The notes under the pieces were generated by a model that worked only from the letters and a program-made list of their open reading frames with translations, searched no databases and had not been told where the DNA came from. This document shows, in pieces, positions 27,389 through 36,132 of a DNA stretch of 64,000 bases. The DNA is from Oceaniglobus indicus (GTDB lineage: Bacteria > Pseudomonadota > Alphaproteobacteria > Rhodobacterales > Rhodobacteraceae): positions 124,001 through 188,000 of the forward strand of contig NZ_NMZM01000004.1 in the NCBI RefSeq assembly GCF_002751875.1. The letters are read 5' to 3'. A program made the translations under genes and the position numbers. Position 1 is the stretch's first letter; each line of letters begins with the position of its first letter.

Positions 27389-29042
27389 TGGCCCGCACCT
27401 CCAGGTAAAGCGCCGCCTTGAACGGCGACAGGCCCAGCCTGCGATAGGTTTGCAGGAACGTCTCGACCGGCCCGGCGCGCAGGTCCAGATAGGCATGGAT
27501 CAGCCGCTCGATCGCCGGAACGATCTGATCGGCGGAAAATCCGGGGCCGGCGCGTTCGCCGATCACGGTCGTTTCGGTGCCGTCGCCGCCCAGCGTGATC
27601 TGGTAATTCTCGACCCCGGCGCGGTCCAGCCCGAGAATCCCGATATGGCCGACGTGGTGGTGTCCACAGGCGTTGATGCAGCCCGAGATCTTGATCTTCA
27701 GCGCGCCGATCTCGTGTTCCAGCTTGAGATCGTCGAAACGGGTCGCGATTTTCTGGGCGATGGGGATCGAACGGGCGGTGGCCAGGGCGCAGTAATCCAT
27801 GCCCGGGCAGGCGATGATGTCCGAAATCAGCCCGATGTTCGCCGTCGCCAGATCCGCCGCGCGCAACGCGGCGTGCAGCGCCGGCAGGTCGGATTTATGG
27901 ACATGGGGCAGGATCACGTTCTGCTCGTGACTGATGCGCAATTCGTCGTGGCCCAGGGTTTCGGCCAGATCGGCCAGCAGGCGCATCTGCGCCGCCGTCG
28001 CATCCCCCGGCGTCGCGCCCGGTTTCTTCAGCGATACCGAAACGATGGCATAGTCCGGGTTGCGGTGGGGCGACAGGTTGGTGTCGGCCCAGCTGCGAAA
28101 CAGCGGATCGGCCTGCGCGGCGTCGAAGGGCGCGGTATCGGCAGTCTTCCAGGCCGGGGGGGCGAAGGCGGCTTCGATATCGCGCAGCAGGTGCTGATCA
28201 ACGCCCGAAAACTGCGACCTCACCTGCGCGAACCGGTCCTCGACCCGGGCGCGGATCGCGTCGATCCCGTGCTCGTGCACGGTGATCTTGACGCGCGCCT
28301 TGAACTTGTTGTCGCGGCGTCCCAGCTGGTTGTAGACCGAAACGATCGCCTCGGCATAGGGCAGCAGATCGGCCGCAGGCAGGAAGTCGCGGATCACCTT
28401 GCCCACCATGGGCGTGCGGCCCAGACCACCGCCGACGATCATCCGGTATCCCGTTTCCCCGGCGTCGTTCCTCACGATCTGGATGCCGATGTCGTGCGAG
28501 CGGATCACCGCGCGGTCGGCTTCGGCGCCGGTCACGGCGATCTTGAACTTGCGCGGCAGGAACTGGAATTCGGGATGGTCGGTGGACCATTGGCGCAGCA
28601 ATTCCGCCACCGGGCGCGGATCGGCGATCTCGTCCGCCGTGGCGCCGGCAAAGTGATCGGCGGTGACGTTGCGGATCGTGTTGCCCGAGGTCTGGATCGA
28701 ATGCATCCCGACATCCGCCAGCGCATCTATGATGTCGGGCACGTCCTTCAGGGCAGGCCAGTTGAACTGGATGTTCTGGCGGGTGGTGAAATGGCCATAC
28801 CCCTTGTCCCAACGTTCGGCGATCATCGCCAACTGCCGCATCTGGGCACTGTTCAGCGTGCCATAGGGGATGGCGACGCGCAGCATATAGGCGTGCAGTT
28901 GCAGATAAAGACCGTTCATCAGGCGCAGCGGCCGGAATTCATCCTCGCTGAGCGAGCCGTCGATGCGGCGCGCGACCTGCTGGCGGAACTGTGCGGCGCG
29001 GGTCCGCACGAAGGCGTCGTCGAATTCGGTATAGCGATACAT
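27378..29042 (-). CDS. cysI: sulfite (nitrite/sulfite) reductase hemoprotein
   Basis: A 554-residue two-repeat siroheme reductase. Each half has a ferredoxin-like domain and a siroheme domain. The [4Fe-4S]-siroheme ligands are CPGMDYC and the later GCINACGHHHVG. It reduces sulfite to sulfide with six electrons. AGGAGCC lies ahead of the ATG at 29042. It lies in the same operon as cysG, which makes its siroheme, and cysH, which makes its substrate. Confidence 0.94.
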   Translation of the reverse strand: MYRYTEFDDAFVRTRAAQFRQQVARRIDGSLSEDEFRPLRLMNGLYLQLHAYMLRVAIPYGTLNSAQMRQLAMIAERWDKGYGHFTTRQNIQFNWPALKDVPDIIDALADVGMHSIQTSGNTIRNVTADHFAGATADEIADPRPVAELLRQWSTDHPEFQFLPRKFKIAVTGAEADRAVIRSHDIGIQIVRNDAGETGYRMIVGGGLGRTPMVGKVIRDFLPAADLLPYAEAIVSVYNQLGRRDNKFKARVKITVHEHGIDAIRARVEDRFAQVRSQFSGVDQHLLRDIEAAFAPPAWKTADTAPFDAAQADPLFRSWADTNLSPHRNPDYAIVSVSLKKPGATPGDATAAQMRLLADLAETLGHDELRISHEQNVILPHVHKSDLPALHAALRAADLATANIGLISDIIACPGMDYCALATARSIPIAQKIATRFDDLKLEHEIGALKIKISGCINACGHHHVGHIGILGLDRAGVENYQITLGGDGTETTVIGERAGPGFSADQIVPAIERLIHAYLDLRAGPVETFLQTYRRLGLSPFKAALYLEVRANAA

Positions 29043-29099
29043 CTGCAAGGCTCCTGCGGGAATGTCGGTCAGCGGATGGTTCGGGGGGATGCGCGCGCC

Positions 29100-29399
29100 C
29101 TAGGAGGCGAGCTGTTTTCCGTGGCGATAGTTGGACGGCCCGCGGGTGCGGAACCTCTCGCGGAAATGCACGGGTTGCGGGATGCCGCCATCGGCGCGGG
29201 CCTCGGCCAGATAGGCGCCCACCACCCGATCCTTCTGCGATTGCGCGAACAGCAGGCGCAGCTGGGCGTGCGCCTCGTCGTCGATCAGTTCGGCGTCGGC
29301 GATGTCGCGGCTCCAGGTGTCCTCGGCGGTCAGCCAGATCGCGTCGCCCTCGAGAAGGGCGTTGGCGGTGATGACCTTCGGAGTGAATTGACGGCTCAT
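29100..29399 (-). CDS. DUF2849 family protein
   Basis: A 99-residue protein beginning MSRQFTPKVITANALLEGDA with WLTAEDTWSRDIADAELI and a basic tail, matching DUF2849, a family found only in cys operons of alphaproteobacteria. The start overlaps the cysG stop by four bases. Proposed to help sulfite reductase; no proof is visible in the sequence. Confidence 0.88.
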   Translation of the reverse strand: MSRQFTPKVITANALLEGDAIWLTAEDTWSRDIADAELIDDEAHAQLRLLFAQSQKDRVVGAYLAEARADGGIPQPVHFRERFRTRGPSNYRHGKQLAS

Positions 29400-30826
29400 G
29401 CGAACGCCTCCTGAATGGACTTTTCGGGTTCGTGTTCCCCGCCGTGATCCGGCAGGACGTTCAATTTTGCAGCAGCGCGCGGGGCCAGGCCGAACAGGGT
29501 CAGCGCGGGACCGGTCAGCGCGGCGCGCGTCAAGGTCGGTTCAAGCTCTGACAGCGTTGTCGCGATGACGCGCTGATCGGGGCGCGAGGCGTTTTCGATC
29601 ACCGTGACGGGCGTGGCCGGATCGGCACCGTGCATCAGCAGGCGCCCCTGGAAGAACCGAGCCGACCGTTTGCCCATATAGATCGCCGCCACCTCGCCCG
29701 GCTGGGCCAGGGTGGCCCAGTCGTGATCGGCGAAGCCCTTGGTGTCGTGGCCGGTGATGAAACGGACCGAGGCATTGCGGCCGCGCCGTGTCAGGCTTTG
29801 CCCGATGCCCGCGACGGCCGCGCTGGCGGCGGTGATGCCGGGCACGATGGACCAGGCAAGGCCCGCCGCCTCGACCGCCTCGATCTCTTCGTCGAGCCGT
29901 CCGAACACCGTGGGATCGCCGGATTTCAGCCGCACGACATGGGCGCCCCGGGTTCCGTGTTCGACGATCAGCGCGTCGATGTCGCCCTGGGCCATGGATT
30001 TTCCGAACCCTTCCTTGCCGGCGTCGATCAGGGTCGCCTCGCGGCGGACCAGTTCCAGGATCTCGGCGCTGACCAGGCGGTCGTGGATCACCACGTCGGC
30101 CTCGTGCAGCGCGCGCCGCGCCTTGAGGGTCAGAAGTTCTGGATCGCCCGGGCCGGCGCCGACGAATTCGACGCGGCCGGGTTTCGGCGCCGCATTCAGG
30201 TGATCGGTCAACAGGGTGGCAAGCGTGTCGTCCAGTGCGCCTTCGCCGCCCGTGTTCAGCGCGCGAGGACCGGCCGCGAAATAATAGTCCGACCAGAAGG
30301 CGCGGCGCGGTGCGCCGAACGGCAGCGCCTCGACCCGGGCGCGAAATGCCTTGCCGATGCGGGCGAGGGTGCCCAGCACGGGGGGCAGGCGGTCTTCCAG
30401 ATCCTTCTTGATCGCGCGGGCCAGCACCGGGGCCGCGCCTTCGGTGCCGATCGCCACGACCACGGGGTCGCGATCGACGATGGCGGGGGTGATGAACTGG
30501 CTGTCGTGCAGGTTATCGACGATGTTGACCAGCGCGCCATCGGCGTGGGCAATGGCAGCGGTGCGCGCATCCTCGGCCGGATCTTCGTCGGCGCCATAGA
30601 ACAGCGCGGCGCACAGCGCGTCGCCGGGTTGCATCGCCCGTTCGATCAGGGTCAGGCGACCGGCGGCGGCCCAGTCGCGGATGTCCGGCGCGGGGTCGGT
30701 GGCGAAAACGGTCAGCCGCGCCTCGGTCTTCATCAGCAGCCGCAACTTGGCCAGCGCGGCGTCACCGCCCCCCGACAGGACGATCCGGCGGCCTTCGACG
30801 GCAAGGAAAATCGGAAAATGTTTCAT
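29396..30826 (-). CDS. cysG: siroheme synthase, multifunctional
   Basis: A 476-residue CysG. The N-terminal part (about 1-150) is the NAD-dependent dehydrogenase/ferrochelatase, with IVLSGGGDAALAKLRLL and NIVDNLHDSQFITPAIVDRD. The C-terminal part is the uroporphyrinogen III methyltransferase, with VEFVGAGPGDPELLTLKA, YMGKRSARFFQGRLL and VRLKSGDPTVFGR. It makes siroheme for CysI. The Met at 30826 is chosen. It is the first gene of the cys operon and is divergent from the Lrp-type regulator. Confidence 0.94.
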   Translation of the reverse strand: MKHFPIFLAVEGRRIVLSGGGDAALAKLRLLMKTEARLTVFATDPAPDIRDWAAAGRLTLIERAMQPGDALCAALFYGADEDPAEDARTAAIAHADGALVNIVDNLHDSQFITPAIVDRDPVVVAIGTEGAAPVLARAIKKDLEDRLPPVLGTLARIGKAFRARVEALPFGAPRRAFWSDYYFAAGPRALNTGGEGALDDTLATLLTDHLNAAPKPGRVEFVGAGPGDPELLTLKARRALHEADVVIHDRLVSAEILELVRREATLIDAGKEGFGKSMAQGDIDALIVEHGTRGAHVVRLKSGDPTVFGRLDEEIEAVEAAGLAWSIVPGITAASAAVAGIGQSLTRRGRNASVRFITGHDTKGFADHDWATLAQPGEVAAIYMGKRSARFFQGRLLMHGADPATPVTVIENASRPDQRVIATTLSELEPTLTRAALTGPALTLFGLAPRAAAKLNVLPDHGGEHEPEKSIQEAFA

Positions 30827-30960
30827 GGTCGTTCCCTGTTTCTTGACGGAAACATAGAACATTATTCCGATCTAAGGCTATATTCCGCTTTCAATAAGGA
30901 CATACGTCCTGCAATACGGGGATATTGGAACATTTGGCATCAGCAGGAAAGGAAACGCGA
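30827..30960. promoter_or_regulatory. divergent control region, cysG / Lrp-type regulator
   Basis: These 134 bases lie between two divergent starts. The region is AT-rich for this genome and carries TATTCCG twice at 18-base spacing (30863-30869 and 30881-30887), a GGACATACGTCC near-palindrome and AGGAAAGGAAACG before the Lrp gene. They are candidates for Lrp-family binding, but no consensus is known for this regulator. Confidence 0.4.
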
Positions 30961-31422
30961 ATGCCCGTCCGCATCGATGACATGGATCGGCGCATCCTGT
31001 CCGCGCTTCAGCAGGATGCCAGCCGGTCGATGGACGACATCGCCCGCATCGTGGGCTCGTCGAAGACGCCGGTCTGGAACCGGATTCGCAAGCTGCGCGA
31101 GGCGGGCGTGATCAGCCAGCACACCGTGCGCCTGGACGCCGAGGCCCTGGGGTTCGAGGCGTGTTTTTTCGTGCTGATCCGCACGTCCGAACATGATGCC
31201 CAGTGGCAGGCGCGGTTTCTCGAGGCCCTGCGCGCGCGCCCCGAAGTCCAGGAAGCGCACCGCCTGGCCGGCGATATCGACTATATCCTGAAGGTGCGGG
31301 TCAGGAACGCGCGGGCCTACGATGTCTTCTACCAGGCGCTGATCTCCGAGGTGAAGATCCATAACGTCACGGCGTTGCTGTCGATGGAAGAGTTGAAATC
31401 GACGACCATGCTGCCGTTGTGA
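30961..31422 (+). CDS. Lrp/AsnC family transcriptional regulator
   Basis: A 153-residue protein with MDRRILSALQQDASRSMDDI followed by ARIVGSSKTPVWNRIRKLRE (helix-turn-helix) and a RAM domain with VQEAHRLAGDIDYILKVRV. It is divergent from the cys operon and is probably its regulator, as in other Rhodobacteraceae with this layout. The ATG at 30961 has AGGAAAGGAA ahead of it. The effector is unknown; an amino acid or sulfur metabolite would be usual. Confidence 0.88.
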   Translation: MPVRIDDMDRRILSALQQDASRSMDDIARIVGSSKTPVWNRIRKLREAGVISQHTVRLDAEALGFEACFFVLIRTSEHDAQWQARFLEALRARPEVQEAHRLAGDIDYILKVRVRNARAYDVFYQALISEVKIHNVTALLSMEELKSTTMLPL

Positions 31423-31443
31423 AGGGGGCTGGCGCAGGATTTT

Positions 31444-31470
31444 CGAGTATTTGTATCGGTAAGAAACAGG
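31444..31470 (+). repeat. GAGTATTT element between convergent genes
   Basis: CGAGTATTTGTATCGGTAAG begins 21 bases after the Lrp gene stop, on its strand, and lies before the convergent copper chaperone gene. The core is the same as in the 2145-2210 element but the following AAGAAA part is looser. Confidence 0.45.
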
Positions 31471-31550
31471 GCCGGACGCCAAGCCGGCAAGCCCCGTGAT
31501 CGGTGGACCTGCGCCACGGCGTGCCTGGCGCAGGACATATCGCTTTGCGA

Positions 31551-32030
31551 TCAGTTGCCGTGGCCGGAATGGCCGCTGGTGCCACCGTCGCGCGGTTCGA
31601 TGTCGAATTCGATATCGATGGTGCCGGCATTCTGGAACACCAACGTCACCGGCAGCTTCTCACCTTCGTGCAGTTGCTGGTTGAGCCCCATGAACATGAC
31701 ATGAAAGCCGCCGTGTTCCAGGGTGACGGTTTCGCCGGCCGGAATACGGATCCCGTCCTGTTTCATCATCTTGGCGATGCCATCGGACATTTCGGTGGTG
31801 TGCAGTTCGATACGGGGCACGTCGCCGCGCACCTCGAGCAGCGTGTCGTCCGTATCGCCGGTGTTGGTGATGGTCATGAAGCCACCCGTGGTCTTGCTGA
31901 CCGGGGTCGTCGCATAGGCCATCGGGTGTGCGATCGCCAGATCGCCGAGCGTGTAGTCATGGGCAAACGCCCCGGTCGTCGCGGTCATGAGAAACAGCGT
32001 CGCAGCGGCGCGGGTAAGGATGGGGTTCAT
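31551..32030 (-). CDS. periplasmic copper chaperone, PCu(A)C family
   Basis: A 159-residue protein with a signal peptide (1-23, ending TTGAFA). The mature protein has HPMAYATTPVSKTTGGFMTI and RIELHTTEM, giving the H(x)M and HxxxM copper ligands of PCu(A)C. The C-terminus carries HSGHGN. It probably delivers Cu(I) to the CuA or CuB site of cytochrome oxidase. The neighbour downstream of the promoter region is a small Cys-containing exported protein on the same strand. Confidence 0.9.
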   Translation of the reverse strand: MNPILTRAAATLFLMTATTGAFAHDYTLGDLAIAHPMAYATTPVSKTTGGFMTITNTGDTDDTLLEVRGDVPRIELHTTEMSDGIAKMMKQDGIRIPAGETVTLEHGGFHVMFMGLNQQLHEGEKLPVTLVFQNAGTIDIEFDIEPRDGGTSGHSGHGN

Positions 32031-32088
32031 CTGGGTGTCTTTCCTGTGTCGGGCGCGGGGGCCCATTGTCCTGTGATCGTCGGTCGAC

Positions 32089-32430
32089 TCACGCCACCGG
32101 CGGGGGCGCGCGGGGGCCGATCGCGGGATCACGCGGGCGGACAGGAAGGAAACCAAGGGCGACGCGGGCGCGAACCGCCCACGTCTTCGGGGTGCGGGTC
32201 ATGGCCGCGGTCAGGGGGGGCAACACGGCGGCGCCGACAAGGCGGCAGGCGTCGCAGGGGCCCGCGTCGTGCAGGTGGCCGGTGCGGCCGGTGTCGGCAC
32301 AGATCGCCGACCGATCACCGCCCGCGGCGATGAACCGTTCAAGGCCCGCGTTGGGCGGCTGATGCGCAAATCCCGTGGCCGCGAGGGCCAGCAGGATGAG
32401 CACACCCAGCAGGGGACGCACCAAGGCCAT
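32089..32430 (-). CDS. small exported protein, DUF2946-like
   Basis: A 113-residue protein with an N-terminal hydrophobic segment (LLGVLILLALAATGFAH) that may be a signal peptide. CADTGRTGHLHDAGPCDACRL follows, and a second hydrophobic stretch with VLPPLTAAM. The CDAC with a His nearby resembles DUF2946 and copper-related exported proteins. It is placed directly upstream of the PCu(A)C gene (58-base gap) and may belong to the same metal function. The function is not established. Confidence 0.6.
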   Translation of the reverse strand: MALVRPLLGVLILLALAATGFAHQPPNAGLERFIAAGGDRSAICADTGRTGHLHDAGPCDACRLVGAAVLPPLTAAMTRTPKTWAVRARVALGFLPVRPRDPAIGPRAPPPVA

Positions 32431-32438
32431 CGTCGGCG

Positions 32439-33659
32439 TCAGAAGAACGCCTGCAACCCGGTCTGTGCACGGCCCAGGATCAGGGCGTGAACATCGTGGG
32501 TGCCTTCATAGGTGTTGACCGTTTCAAGGTTCACCATGTGGCGGATCACCTGGTATTCCTCGGAAATCCCGTTGCCGCCGTGCATGTCGCGGGCAAGCCG
32601 CGCCACCTCCAGCGCCTTGCCGCAGTTGTTGCGCTTCATCATCGAGATCATCTCGGGCGCGGCGCGGCCTTCTTCCATCAGCCGTCCGACCCGCAGCGAG
32701 CCTTGCAGCCCCAGCGTGATTTCGGTCTGCATGTCGGCCAGCTTCTTCTGGAACAGTTGCGTCTGGGCCAGCGGCTTGCCGAACTGCTTGCGGTCCAGCC
32801 CGTATTGACGCGCACCGTGCCAGCAGAATTCGGCCGCCCCCATGACGCCCCAGGAAATGCCATACCGCGCCCGGTTCAGGCACCCGAACGGCCCCTTGAG
32901 GCCCTCGACGTTCGGCAGCAGCGCATCCTCGCCCACCTCGACGCCGTCCATGACGATCTCGCCGGTGGTCGAGGCGCGCAGCGACAGCTTGCCCTTGATC
33001 GTCGGCGCGCTCAGGCCCTTCATGCCTTTTTCCAGAACGAACCCCTTGATCTTTCCGCCGTGGGCTTCGGATTTCGCCCAGACGACAAAGACATCGGCGA
33101 AGGGCGAATTGGAGATCCACATCTTCGCGCCGGAAATGCGATAGCCGCCGTCAATCTTCTTGGCCACCGTCTTCATGCCGCCCGGATCAGACCCGGCATC
33201 GGGTTCGGTCAGCCCGAAACAGCCGATCAGCGAACCGTCGCAGAGGCCCGGCAGGTATTTCCGACGCTGCTCTTCGGTGCCGTAGGCGTGGATCGGATAG
33301 ATCACCAACGACGATTGCACCGACATCATCGACCTGTAACCGGAATCCACCCGCTCGATCTCGCGCGCGATCAGGCCATAGGTGACGTATCCTGCGCCAA
33401 GGCCGCCGTATTCCTCGGGCAGGGTGGCGCCCAGAAGGCCAGCTTCACCCATTTTCGGGAACAGCGCCGGATCGCTGGTTTCCTCGCGATAGGCGTCGAT
33501 CACGCGCGGCTGCAACACGTCCTGGGCAAAGGCGCGGGCGGCATCGCGCAGCATCCGCTCGTCTTCGGTCAGCTGCTCTTCGATCAGCAGCGGATCGTCC
33601 CAGGTGAATCGCGACAGGTCTGGGGCGTCCTTGGCGGCAATCGGGGTGGTCTGGTTCAT
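32439..33659 (-). CDS. gcdH: glutaryl-CoA dehydrogenase
   Basis: A 406-residue acyl-CoA dehydrogenase. [39 protein letters not shown] and the C-terminal [19 protein letters not shown] (Glu as catalytic base) match glutaryl-CoA dehydrogenase, which makes crotonyl-CoA in lysine and tryptophan degradation. Length and ends are normal. GGAGGAG lies ahead of the ATG. It stands alone with no pathway partner nearby. Confidence 0.9.
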   Translation of the reverse strand: MNQTTPIAAKDAPDLSRFTWDDPLLIEEQLTEDERMLRDAARAFAQDVLQPRVIDAYREETSDPALFPKMGEAGLLGATLPEEYGGLGAGYVTYGLIAREIERVDSGYRSMMSVQSSLVIYPIHAYGTEEQRRKYLPGLCDGSLIGCFGLTEPDAGSDPGGMKTVAKKIDGGYRISGAKMWISNSPFADVFVVWAKSEAHGGKIKGFVLEKGMKGLSAPTIKGKLSLRASTTGEIVMDGVEVGEDALLPNVEGLKGPFGCLNRARYGISWGVMGAAEFCWHGARQYGLDRKQFGKPLAQTQLFQKKLADMQTEITLGLQGSLRVGRLMEEGRAAPEMISMMKRNNCGKALEVARLARDMHGGNGISEEYQVIRHMVNLETVNTYEGTHDVHALILGRAQTGLQAFF

Positions 33660-33784
33660 CGCGCAATCTCCTCCGGGCGGTCGGCGAAACTATACCGCTC
33701 CGGCGAAACCGGCGCAATGCGGGCGGTGCGGCTTGACGCCGCCGCGGCCAGATGCAGCTATGATCCCAACAAGAAGGGGGCTGC

Positions 33785-34696
33785 ATGACCGAAATACCTG
33801 GATCGATCGACGCGGTGCAACAGATGCTGGGCGCGCAGGATTACGTCTGCGACCGGCCGCTTGCAGTGATCACGTTCCTCGCGCTGAAACTGGGCCGGCC
33901 GCTGTTCCTGGAAGGCGAGGCCGGCGTCGGCAAGACCGAGATCGCCAAGGCCATCGCGGCCGGTCTCGGGCGCGACCTGATCCGGCTGCAATGCTATGAG
34001 GGTCTTGATGCGGCCTCGGCGGTCTATGAATGGAACTTCGCCGAACAGATGATCGCGATCCGCACCGCCGAAGCCGCCGGGTCCGCCGATCGCGGGGCGC
34101 TGAAGGCCGAGCTGTTCTCGGAAGACTATCTGATCGAACGTCCGCTGCTGCGCGCCATGCGGCCCCATGCGAACGGCGCGCCGGTTTTGCTGATCGACGA
34201 GCTGGACCGCACCGACGAGCCGTTCGAGGCGTTCCTGCTCGAGGCGCTGTCGGATTTCGCGGTCACAATCCCCGAACTCGGCACCATCACGGCGCCCGAA
34301 CCCCCGATCGTGATCCTGACCAGCAACCGCACCCGCGAGGTGCACGATGCGCTGAAACGCCGATGCCTGTATCACTGGGTCGACTACCCCGACTTCGCCC
34401 GCGAGATCGAGATCCTCCAGGCCCGCGCACCGGAAGCCGCCGAAACGCTCAGCCGCGAGGTCGTGGCCTTCATCCAGGCCCTGCGCACCGAAGACCTGTT
34501 CAAGAAGCCGGGCGTGGCCGAAACCGTCGACTGGGCGAAATGCCTGCTGGCGCTCGACATGATCGAACTCTCTCCCGAGGTCATCGCCGACACCCTGGGT
34601 GCGATCCTGAAATATCAGGACGACATCCAGCGCATCCAGGGCGCCGAGGCCACGCGCCTGCTGGACGAGGTCCGCAGCCAGCTTTTCCCGGCATGA
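33785..34696 (+). CDS. coxD: MoxR-family AAA ATPase, CoxD-like
   Basis: A 303-residue AAA+ ATPase. The P-loop LEGEAGVGKTEIAKAIA, Walker B VLLIDELDRTDEPFEAFLLE and the sensor ILTSNRTREVHDALKRRC are present. The protein matches CoxD, which with CoxE works in maturing the CuMoO2S centre of carbon monoxide dehydrogenase. The next gene encodes a VWA protein, the typical MoxR partner. It is divergent from gcdH. Confidence 0.88.
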   Translation: MTEIPGSIDAVQQMLGAQDYVCDRPLAVITFLALKLGRPLFLEGEAGVGKTEIAKAIAAGLGRDLIRLQCYEGLDAASAVYEWNFAEQMIAIRTAEAAGSADRGALKAELFSEDYLIERPLLRAMRPHANGAPVLLIDELDRTDEPFEAFLLEALSDFAVTIPELGTITAPEPPIVILTSNRTREVHDALKRRCLYHWVDYPDFAREIEILQARAPEAAETLSREVVAFIQALRTEDLFKKPGVAETVDWAKCLLALDMIELSPEVIADTLGAILKYQDDIQRIQGAEATRLLDEVRSQLFPA

Positions 34697-34735
34697 CGCG
34701 TCCGGCTTTGTCTTGCCCGATACACTCTCGGGGGT

Positions 34736-34756
34736 CCGGGGGCAGACAGCCCCCGG
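34736..34756 (+). terminator. hairpin between coxD and coxE
   Basis: A perfect 8-base stem CCGGGGGC / GCCCCCGG with loop AGACA, 39 bases after the coxD stop. No T-run follows, so it is more likely to modulate or stabilise than to end the transcript. Similar G-run hairpins occur at 45264 and 47923. Confidence 0.5.
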
Positions 34757-34781
34757 CGGCCCGCCAAAGGCGAAACCGGCG

Positions 34782-36083
34782 ATGGTGAAACTTCCCGATC
34801 TCGACCTGCCCGAAAACCCCAGGCTGACGCACAACATCACCTGGTTCGCGCGGGCGCTGCGCAACGCCGGTCTGCCCATCGGCCCGGGGCGCGTGATGGA
34901 CGCGATCCGCGCCGTCGCGGCGGCGGGGTTCACTGACCGACGCGATTTCTACTGGACGCTGTCGGGGTGTTTCGTCTCGCGCCCCGAACAGCGGGCGGTG
35001 TTCGACCAGATCTTCCGCCTCTACTGGCGCGATCCGCGCTATCTGGAACACATGATGTCGCTGCTGACCCCGGCGGTGCGCGGCACCCACGAGGAACGGC
35101 GCGCCAAACCGGGCGAAAAACGCGCGGCCGAGGCGCTTCTTGAGGGGGTCGCGCGGGACGCGCCGCACCTGCCCGAACCCGAGGGCGAAGAGATCGAGAT
35201 CGACGCCTCTCGCACCATGTCCTCCGAAGAACGCCTGCGCTCGCTTGACTTCGAACAGATGAGCAACGCCGAGATGGCCGAGGCCAAGCGCATCCTCGCA
35301 CAGATGTCGCTGCCGGTGCGCCCGCTGCCGTCGCGCCGCACCATGGCCGACCGGCACGGCGCGATGGCGGACTGGCGCGCCACCCTGCGCGCCTCCATGC
35401 GTCGGGGTGGCGAGATGCAGGGGTTCGCGACCAAATCGCGGCGGGAACGCTGGCCCAACCTCGTGGCGCTCTGCGACATTTCCGGCTCGATGAGCAGTTA
35501 TTCGCGCGCCGTGCTGCATTTCCTGCACGCCGTGTCGAACCACAAGGGCGCGGGCTGGGCGCGGGTCCATGCGTTCACCTTCGGCACGCGCCTGACCAAC
35601 ATCACCCGCCACCTGGCGCGTCGCGATGTCGATGCCGCGCTGGCAGCGGCCGGGGCCGAGGCGCAGGATTGGGAGGGCGGCACGCGGATCGGCGATTGCC
35701 TGCACGCGTTCAACCGCGACTGGTCGCGTCGGGTGCTGGGGCAGGGCGCGGTGGTCGTGCTGATCACCGACGGGCTTGAACGTGACGACCCGGCCATGCT
35801 GGCGCGCGAATGCGAACGCCTGCATCTGTCGGCGCGCCAGGTGATCTGGGTCAACCCGCTGCTCCGTTTCGACGGGTTTGCGCCCCGTGCCGGCGGAATC
35901 CGGGCGATGTTGCCCCATGTCGATTCATTGCGGGCCGGGCACAACATCGATTCGATCGCGGCATTGGCGCGCGCCCTGGCCGGCCCGGCCGGTGCGGCGG
36001 ACGCAAACAGGTTGGGCGGAATGATGCGCGCCGTGCAGGCAATGGACCGCGGGCACGGAACTGGCACCGCGTCATGGCGTTGA
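34782..36083 (+). CDS. coxE: VWA domain protein, CoxE-like
   Basis: A 433-residue protein. The N-terminal half has FARALRNAGLPIGPGRVMDA and MSNAEMAEAKRILAQM, as in CoxE. The C-terminal half is a von Willebrand A domain with the metal-adhesion motif DISGSMSSYS and VVLITDGLERDD. It pairs with the MoxR ATPase gene directly upstream. The start at 34782 is the first Met after the intercistronic hairpin; the reading frame extends further upstream. Confidence 0.87.
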   Translation: MVKLPDLDLPENPRLTHNITWFARALRNAGLPIGPGRVMDAIRAVAAAGFTDRRDFYWTLSGCFVSRPEQRAVFDQIFRLYWRDPRYLEHMMSLLTPAVRGTHEERRAKPGEKRAAEALLEGVARDAPHLPEPEGEEIEIDASRTMSSEERLRSLDFEQMSNAEMAEAKRILAQMSLPVRPLPSRRTMADRHGAMADWRATLRASMRRGGEMQGFATKSRRERWPNLVALCDISGSMSSYSRAVLHFLHAVSNHKGAGWARVHAFTFGTRLTNITRHLARRDVDAALAAAGAEAQDWEGGTRIGDCLHAFNRDWSRRVLGQGAVVVLITDGLERDDPAMLARECERLHLSARQVIWVNPLLRFDGFAPRAGGIRAMLPHVDSLRAGHNIDSIAALARALAGPAGAADANRLGGMMRAVQAMDRGHGTGTASWR

Positions 36084-36132
36084 TGGGGTCAAGAGATGTG
36101 CATCTCATCCGAATGACCGAAGGACTTTTGCC

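Noticed and set aside
32089-32430. Antisense plus-strand frames opposite the small exported protein
   Set aside because: They lack ribosome sites and domain features. The minus-strand frame has a signal-like start and Cys motif.
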